A DNA stretch of 9,803 bases. Origin: Cyanobacteria bacterium HKST-UBA02 (GTDB taxonomy: Bacteria; Cyanobacteriota; Vampirovibrionia; Obscuribacterales; Obscuribacteraceae). Shown here piece by piece: positions 5,154 through 9,803 of this stretch; within the stretch, counting starts at the first letter, position 1; each line of letters opens with the position of its first letter. The stretch covers positions 1 through 9,803 of the forward strand of contig JAGQHH010000612.1 in the NCBI GenBank assembly GCA_020431945.1. The letters run 5' to 3'. The notes below the pieces were generated by a model. It was not told the DNA's origin and did no database searches. It worked only from the letters and a program-made list of their open reading frames with translations. The translations under genes were made by a program, and so were the position numbers.

Positions 5154-6205
5154 GAGACGAGAAAATCCAGGTCGGCCTCGCTATGTCCGGCCTGTATGGT
5201 CCAGCGCAGGCCGATATGGCAATAGTCGGCAAAATAGCTTGTTACCAGGGGAATATAGATTCCCTTTCCCAGAAGATCTTCTCGCATGCGCGCAACGGAA
5301 GGTGAGTCCTCCAGATAATAGATGGGGACCGAATTGTTCTTGTGCGTCTCGATCCCGAGTTCTGCAAGACGACGATTGAGACTCCGGATGTTGGCTTGCA
5401 AGGGAGTCACTGTGGTGGTTTTATCTCTCACCAGCAAGAGCGCCTGCCGGGCCGCAGCACATAGAGGCGGAGGCAGGGACGTGCTGGATTTGTAGCATGG
5501 CGACAGGGTTTTCACCCGGGAGATGAATCGCTCCGATGCCAGGATGATTCCGCCGTAGCATCCGAAGGCTTTGCTCAGGGTGCCTGTCCGGACCAGCTCT
5601 CCTGGGCCCCGGTCGAAACAGCCGGCTGCTCCCTGTCCGTCGGCACCGAGGACGCCCAGTGAGTGGGCTTCGTCGAGAATGAGAATGTCTGCCGGGCTCA
5701 AGGTTTTAGCCAGGGCGTCCAGATCGGCCAAAGAGCCGGTGAGGGGCTCGATGGGCTCGACAAAAACTCCCAGGCGTAGATCCCCGGGGATTGCTTCCCG
5801 GGCTTCCGCTTCCCTGCCTGCTTCGTAGAGGGTAACTGGTTTGAGGCTCTGGGATAGTGCCGTCTTGATGCTTCCATGAGCGAGATTGCTCACCAGCCAG
5901 CCGTCGACATCATCGTCCAGGGCCTCCACTACTGCCTGGTTGGTCATGAATCCGGCTCCCAGGACCAGGGCGCTTTCGCAAGAGGCGAAATCGGCAAGCT
6001 CCGATTCGAGAGCAATGAGTAGCTCGGTCTCGCCGGAAGTGAGCCGGGAAGCGCCGCTACTCAAGCCATAGTTCGCGAAGGCCTGATTCATCGCTGCGAT
6101 TATCTCCGGTCGATGAGCGAGACCGAGATAATTGGTTCCGCCGAAATAGAGGCATTCTCTGCCCTCGACACGGACCCTGGTGGAGCGGTTCTCGCTGACG
6201 ATCAA
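5138..6205 (-). CDS. PLP-dependent alpha-oxoamine synthase family enzyme (BioF/KBL/CqsA-like)
   Basis: A 355-residue fold-type I PLP enzyme of the family that condenses an amino acid with an acyl-CoA or acyl-ACP and releases CO2 (8-amino-7-oxononanoate synthase, 2-amino-3-ketobutyrate CoA ligase, serine palmitoyltransferase, CqsA). Motifs: NYLGLA (25-30), SSGASRLTSG (49-58), PLP-stacking His in LAHGS (H110), LDEAHS.GV.G (D178, H181), Schiff-base lysine in GTLSKAFG..GG (K212), STSLPPP (241-247) and a late Arg in GLRWTI (R334). All main PLP residues are present, so it should be active. It is slightly short at the N terminus compared with BioF (384 residues in E. coli). The start is TTG at 6205, the only one after an in-frame TAG five codons upstream; AGGGGA precedes it. 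No other biotin, threonine or sphingolipid gene is nearby, so the substrate is open. Last gene of the operon, overlapping the propeller gene at the 3' end. Confidence 0.85.
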   Translation of the reverse strand: MIVSENRSTRVRVEGRECLYFGGTNYLGLAHRPEIIAAMNQAFANYGLSSGASRLTSGETELLIALESELADFASCESALVLGAGFMTNQAVVEALDDDVDGWLVSNLAHGSIKTALSQSLKPVTLYEAGREAEAREAIPGDLRLGVFVEPIEPLTGSLADLDALAKTLSPADILILDEAHSLGVLGADGQGAAGCFDRGPGELVRTGTLSKAFGCYGGIILASERFISRVKTLSPCYKSSTSLPPPLCAAARQALLLVRDKTTTVTPLQANIRSLNRRLAELGIETHKNNSVPIYYLEDSPSVARMREDLLGKGIYIPLVTSYFADYCHIGLRWTIQAGHSEADLDFLVSQLII

Positions 6206-6217
6206 AGAGAAGGTCCC

Positions 6218-8242
6218 CTAATTGTCCGCTTTCTGAGAGTCGTAGCTGGTCAACTGATTGAGGCGTCTCTGGAAGGAATTGGCCTCCGCCTCTCGATGGA
6301 GATGAAAGAGTATCTCGATGAGAGGCTCGATGATCGTGGCCAGATCTTTGTGCTCCTGACCGAGCTGTTGCTCTTTGATTTCCAGGGCGCGACGGTAATA
6401 GCGCTCCGCTCTGGTGAACTCTTTCAGCCAGTGATAGGTGGCACCCAGACAATAGCAGGTGTATCCGACGTCGGGATGGGTTGTGCCCAGGGTCTGCTCC
6501 AGCCGCATGAGAGCCTGCTCGAAATAGCCTTCAGCATCCTTGAAATTGCTCCGCTCGATGGCAATCTCGCCGAAGCGCTGGAGCAGGGTGCAGGTGCGCG
6601 GGTGACCGGGACCGAGGGTTTTCTCCAGGATGGACAGGGCCTGATTGTAGAGCTTCTCTGCTTCGGTGTAGTCGTCTTCCCTGCGGAAGATGTCTGCCAG
6701 GTAGAGAAGATAGTCGGCTATCTCGAAATTGTTCGGACCGAGAATATCCCGGGCCAGGTCGAGAGCCCTTTCGAAGTGGAATTTTGCCGTGGCCGAATCA
6801 CCCCGGGCGTCATAGAGCTCGCCGAGATTCTTCTGGGTCTCGGCGGCATGCAGTGTGCTCTCCATGCCGGTGGAGGAGAGGACCGAAAGAGCCTTGAGCA
6901 GAGCTTCTTCGGCGTCGTCGAATTTTTTCTGCTGGAGGCGAACAAGACCGAGATAGCGATAATTGTCGGCGCTCAAGAGGCTGCCGAAAAACTCCTCCTG
7001 CTTGCCGCAGAGCTCGATGGATTCGGCAATAGTGCTCTCGGCCCGGTCATAATCCCGGACGGCGAAGTAGGCATTGCCCAGGAGCCCCAGGCACATGGCT
7101 GTCTCGAAGTGATCGGGGCCCTTGAGCCGTCTGGTTATGGACAGGGCGCGCTCGTACATGCTGACCGCTTCCGGAAAGAGACCCAGGTCGAGCTTCAGTC
7201 TGGCCAGATCCATAAGGAGCCTGACATTGACACCTTCGTCCTTGATCGTATCGGCAATGTCGTAAGCCCTGGTGAGAAGCGCCTGGGCTTCGGAAAAACG
7301 AGATTGTTGCTGGAGTATGTCTACGAGGATTCGCAGGCAGTCGATACGCAGCTCCGGTCCCGGATTGCCCATCATCTCCACCATCTTGTTATAACGCTGA
7401 GCCTGGATCTCGGCTTCATCGAGCTCGCCGCAGGCTGAATAGGTGAGGGCCAGAGCCGAAACCGCTCGCTTCAGGATGGGATGGTCATAGCCTATCTTCA
7501 TCTCCTTGCTCTTGATCGCCTGTTCGAGAAAGACGATTGATTCGGCGAATTTGCTGTCGGTGGCGCGCAAGGTGGCATAGCCGAAACAGGCTTCCGAGAA
7601 TACCGGGGAGAGAGGATGGTTGTCCAGGGCCGCCAGGGCCTCCTGATAGCAACGCTCGGCAAATTCGACATTACCCTTGAGTTGCTCGCAGATAGCCCGG
7701 GCGGAGAGCATATTGGCATATTCCTCGCCTTCGGAGACCGCCTCCCGGGTCAGGATCTCGGCTGCCTCATCGATAAGGGATTCGGCGTCGCTGAATCTTT
7801 CCCGGTCGTCATGAGAAAGAGCGACAGCGGCTGAGGAGCAGAGAACCGAGGCAAGCAGCTTATCTTCGGAGTGAGGGCGGCTGCGAGCCAGGTCTGTAGC
7901 CTCTCTTATGATCCGGTCCGAATAGTCCCGGCCCTCGTAAAAGCTCAGAGCATCGAGAAGATTGAGCATCGCTTCGATTTGCAATTCGATCTCGTCGGGA
8001 AAACAGTTTTCCAGAAGATCGACGATCCTGATACAGAGCTCTTTGCACTCTTGCTTTCTTTCCTTCAGATAGAGCAGACGGCTGAAATCGATCATGGTCC
8101 TGATCGTCTCCATGTCCGCTGTTTCGCCACTTTGCTGGTCACCCACCAGTTGAGCATAGGTGGTTTCTGACTCTTTCCAGAGCCCTTTCTCGAATTCCTC
8201 TCTTGCCCTGGTTCGAAGGCTTTCGATTTCGGTAGGTGTCAT
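6218..8242 (-). CDS. Large tetratricopeptide-repeat protein, kinesin-light-chain type
   Basis: A 674-residue cytoplasmic protein without signal peptide or membrane segment, built almost wholly of helical repeats. The C-terminal part (about 465-650) has the clearest 42-residue units of the kinesin-light-chain TPR class, with A..Y..AL.I.E..LG..HP between helices (LGPNNFE, LGPGHPRT, LGTTHPDV, LGQEHKDL). Further repeats, more diverged, cover about 170-460 (for example YDHPILKRA at 252, GPDHFETA at 375), and 1-165 is helical with weak TPR character. Such proteins are protein-binding scaffolds; no enzymatic domain is seen. The ATG at 8242 lies six bases after the M23 peptidase stop with no good Shine-Dalgarno, suggesting translational coupling. 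It ends with TAG at 6218-6220, in the same frame as the next gene, 12 bases ahead of that gene's TTG. Partner proteins may be the flanking peptidase or PLP enzyme, by context only. Confidence 0.85.
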   Translation of the reverse strand: MTPTEIESLRTRAREEFEKGLWKESETTYAQLVGDQQSGETADMETIRTMIDFSRLLYLKERKQECKELCIRIVDLLENCFPDEIELQIEAMLNLLDALSFYEGRDYSDRIIREATDLARSRPHSEDKLLASVLCSSAAVALSHDDRERFSDAESLIDEAAEILTREAVSEGEEYANMLSARAICEQLKGNVEFAERCYQEALAALDNHPLSPVFSEACFGYATLRATDSKFAESIVFLEQAIKSKEMKIGYDHPILKRAVSALALTYSACGELDEAEIQAQRYNKMVEMMGNPGPELRIDCLRILVDILQQQSRFSEAQALLTRAYDIADTIKDEGVNVRLLMDLARLKLDLGLFPEAVSMYERALSITRRLKGPDHFETAMCLGLLGNAYFAVRDYDRAESTIAESIELCGKQEEFFGSLLSADNYRYLGLVRLQQKKFDDAEEALLKALSVLSSTGMESTLHAAETQKNLGELYDARGDSATAKFHFERALDLARDILGPNNFEIADYLLYLADIFRREDDYTEAEKLYNQALSILEKTLGPGHPRTCTLLQRFGEIAIERSNFKDAEGYFEQALMRLEQTLGTTHPDVGYTCYCLGATYHWLKEFTRAERYYRRALEIKEQQLGQEHKDLATIIEPLIEILFHLHREAEANSFQRRLNQLTSYDSQKADN

Positions 8243-8248
8243 TGTTGA

Positions 8249-8992
8249 TCAGGCGTCGGGGGGATCGGATTTCTTGTCATCGGGAAGATCTTCGTCTTCG
8301 GTATCGATCGGCTCTTCCTCGATCTTTTTCATCTGTTCGAGATTGTACTTCATTGCGGCCTGGACTCTGGCGGTCTTGAGGGCAGCGAGATAATGGGGAA
8401 TCTGGCGGAGAAACTCCAGGGGCTCGATATACTCCTTTGTGTCTTCCCTGATCACGGTATAGTGCAGGTGGACCCCGGTGGAACGTCCGGTGGTGCCGGC
8501 ATAGCCTATCACCCGCCCGCGCTGGACCCACATTCCCGGAAGGACGCTGTAAGCGTTCAGGTGTCCGTTGATGGTGCGGACATTGGGATAAGGGTGGTAG
8601 ATCTCCACCGCTACGCCCAGGTTGCCCCGGTAGCCGACCCGGGTCACGACTCCATCCAGAAGCGCATAGACCCTGTCGTTGAGCTTGGCCGCAAGATCGA
8701 CTCCGCTGTGGAAGCTGTGTCTTCCGGTCACCGGATGGACCCGGTAACCGGCTTTGGAGGTGATTCGACCAGCGCCCACCGGGGTGTACATCACATCGTC
8801 GCGCAGGGGTGAAATGAGAACCTGGGGAGTGTAATAGCCCTTGAAATTGCTGGCGCCGGCATCACCCCCTGCCGCCGTCAGGGCCGTTACCACCGACAGC
8901 ACTGCAGACAGAGCCAAGGTTTGCAGCCGGTGCGGTCCGGTGGGTCTAATGGTCACTCCAAGCGCCCTGGTAAAGCGGTACGTATTTACCAT
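8249..8992 (-). CDS. M23 family metallopeptidase (LytM-type), exported or membrane-anchored
   Basis: A 247-residue zinc endopeptidase-like protein. A hydrophobic segment at about 23-46 (LQTLALSAVLSVVTALTA) acts as signal peptide or anchor. The M23 domain spans about 75-195. Zinc and catalytic motifs are all present: H95 and D99 in FHSGVDLAA, GHL at 143-145, and H175/H177 in GVHLHYTV. In the family these enzymes cut peptidoglycan cross-bridges or stem peptides, so a role in wall remodelling outside the cytoplasm is expected. After the domain comes a helical stretch and a very acidic tail (EEEPIDTEDEDLPDDKK). The ATG at 8992 lies four bases past the gatB stop and is preferred; a TTG at 9013 would overlap gatB by 17 bases. 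Neither has a clear Shine-Dalgarno, so coupling to gatB translation is likely. Six bases separate its stop from the TPR gene. Confidence 0.88.
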   Translation of the reverse strand: MVNTYRFTRALGVTIRPTGPHRLQTLALSAVLSVVTALTAAGGDAGASNFKGYYTPQVLISPLRDDVMYTPVGAGRITSKAGYRVHPVTGRHSFHSGVDLAAKLNDRVYALLDGVVTRVGYRGNLGVAVEIYHPYPNVRTINGHLNAYSVLPGMWVQRGRVIGYAGTTGRSTGVHLHYTVIREDTKEYIEPLEFLRQIPHYLAALKTARVQAAMKYNLEQMKKIEEEPIDTEDEDLPDDKKSDPPDA

Positions 8993-8996
8993 ACCA

Positions 8997-9803
8997 CTAA
9001 AGAAGCTCGTCAAGCAGCCGGTTGATTATCTGCGGGTTTGCTTTGCCCCGGGTATCTTTCATGACCTCCCCGAAGAAATACTGTCTGAGCTTCGGCTTTT
9101 TGCCGGAGCGGAAATCAGCCAGTTGCTCCGGGGATCTTTGGAGGACTTTTTCAATCGTCTCTTTCAGTGCCCCTTCGTCGCTCACCTGGGCGAGACCGCG
9201 CTCTTCGACGAGATCGGTCACCGAGCCGCCCGATTCCATGAGAACCGGGAGCAGGACTTTCGCATTGGTGGAGCTCAGCTTGCCAGTCTCCACGGCCTGC
9301 ACCAGATTGACCAGGTTCTCCGGCGTCAGGCTGGTCTGGGAGATTTCCAGTTTGTTGTCTTTTAGGTATTTGATTCCGACATTGATCAGCAGATTGGCGG
9401 CTGCCACTGCCTGGGCATTCTTCAATAGCGACCGGTCGAAGAAATCGCTCAGGTCTCTGGACTCGACTATGAGGGCCGCGTCTTCCGGTTTCAGCCCGTG
9501 CTCTTTCTGGTAACGCTCTCGCCGGGCGGCTGGAAGCTCCGGCAGTCCGGCTGCGATGGAATCGACCCAGCTTCTCTCGATGGCAAGTGGTACCAGGTCC
9601 GGTTCCGGGAAATAACGATAGTCGTGAGCCTCTTCTTTAGAGCGCATCGGATGGGTGGACTGGCTGCCTTCGTCCCAGAGTCTGGTCTCCTGGACGATCT
9701 TTTCGCCTTTCTCGATACATCTTGTCTGTCTTTCGATTTCGCTGTCGATGGCTCTCTGCACCGAGCGGAAACTGTTCATGTTCTTGATCTCGGTCTTGGT
9801 GCC
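8997..9803 (-). CDS. gatB: Aspartyl/glutamyl-tRNA(Asn/Gln) amidotransferase subunit B, C-terminal part (partial)
   Basis: The last 268 residues of GatB; the start lies beyond the right edge. With GatA and GatC this subunit converts misacylated Glu-tRNA(Gln) or Asp-tRNA(Asn) to the amidated forms in the cytoplasm. The visible part begins within the conserved GTKTEIKNMNSFRSV motif, then shows KEEAHDYRYFPEPDLVPL (family hallmark), the helical region LPELPAARRERY, and the C-terminal YqeY-like tail domain ending NPQIINRLLDELL. Full-length GatB is near 480 residues, so somewhat over half is present. The methionine at 9779 is internal, not the start. It is the first gene visible of the minus-strand operon; its stop TAG (8997-8999) is followed four bases later by the M23 peptidase start. 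Confidence 0.95.
   Translation of the reverse strand, partial: GTKTEIKNMNSFRSVQRAIDSEIERQTRCIEKGEKIVQETRLWDEGSQSTHPMRSKEEAHDYRYFPEPDLVPLAIERSWVDSIAAGLPELPAARRERYQKEHGLKPEDAALIVESRDLSDFFDRSLLKNAQAVAAANLLINVGIKYLKDNKLEISQTSLTPENLVNLVQAVETGKLSSTNAKVLLPVLMESGGSVTDLVEERGLAQVSDEGALKETIEKVLQRSPEQLADFRSGKKPKLRQYFFGEVMKDTRGKANPQIINRLLDELL

Noticed and set aside
5160..5192. Hairpin CAGGTCGG/CCGGCCTG with an adjacent minus-strand ATTTTC, a possible minus-strand terminator
   Set aside because: On the minus strand it has an internal C-A mismatch and lies before the stop codon of the PLP-enzyme gene, so it would cut the mRNA within the coding region.
5249..5267. Hairpin GGGAAT-ATAG-ATTCCC followed by TTT on the plus strand, a possible terminator for the propeller gene
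   Set aside because: Only a 6-bp stem with three T, inside the coding sequence of the opposing gene and about 100 bases after the stop; too weak to call.
6113..7438. 441-codon open frame on the plus strand, antisense to the TPR and PLP-enzyme genes
   Set aside because: It is long, but it mirrors the repeat- and codon-biased TPR gene; its product has no recognisable fold and the opposite strand carries clear protein families and an operon.

Overview
The window looks like chromosomal DNA of a bacterium, moderately GC-rich by eye. It has Shine-Dalgarno sites of the AGGAGG type, intrinsic terminators and a recognisable sigma-70-type promoter. An exported DsbD-like periplasmic domain, an MgtC-type membrane protein and a GatB-type indirect tRNA-charging enzyme fit a diderm bacterium. 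Kinesin-light-chain-like TPR proteins and exported PQQ-type propellers recall environmental lineages such as Obscuribacterales-type Vampirovibrionia or planctomycete-like groups. That placement is only a guess; nothing here fixes the taxon. No tRNA, rRNA, CRISPR array, insertion sequence or phage gene was seen.

Left part (1-2600): a DsbD-type thiol-disulfide protein runs off the left edge on the minus strand. A 524-base gene-free gap separates it from a small plus-strand membrane protein (913-1191). Converging on that gene is a minus-strand pair: an MgtC/SapB-family protein (1773-2498) followed 17 bases later by a four-helix membrane protein of unknown function (1339-1755). The two converging units each have an intrinsic terminator between them.

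Middle (2600-5153): an HU-type nucleoid protein with a histone-H1-like Lys/Ala/Pro tail lies on the minus strand. It has a good extended -10 promoter, a hairpin directly before its ribosome site, and two terminators in a row behind it. Divergent from it is an exported eight-bladed PQQ-like beta-propeller protein (3843-5153).

Right part (5138-9803, minus strand): an apparent operon reads gatB (3' part) - M23 metallopeptidase - long TPR protein - alpha-oxoamine-synthase-family PLP enzyme. Gaps are 4, 6 and 12 bases. The last gene runs tail-to-tail into the propeller gene with a 16-base overlap and no convincing terminator.

The most interesting structure is regulatory. The first strong minus-strand terminator after this operon lies at 3721-3749, just upstream of the propeller gene. 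The operon mRNA could therefore run antisense across the whole propeller gene. The TPR and PLP-enzyme genes are also in one frame, separated by a single TAG and a TTG start.
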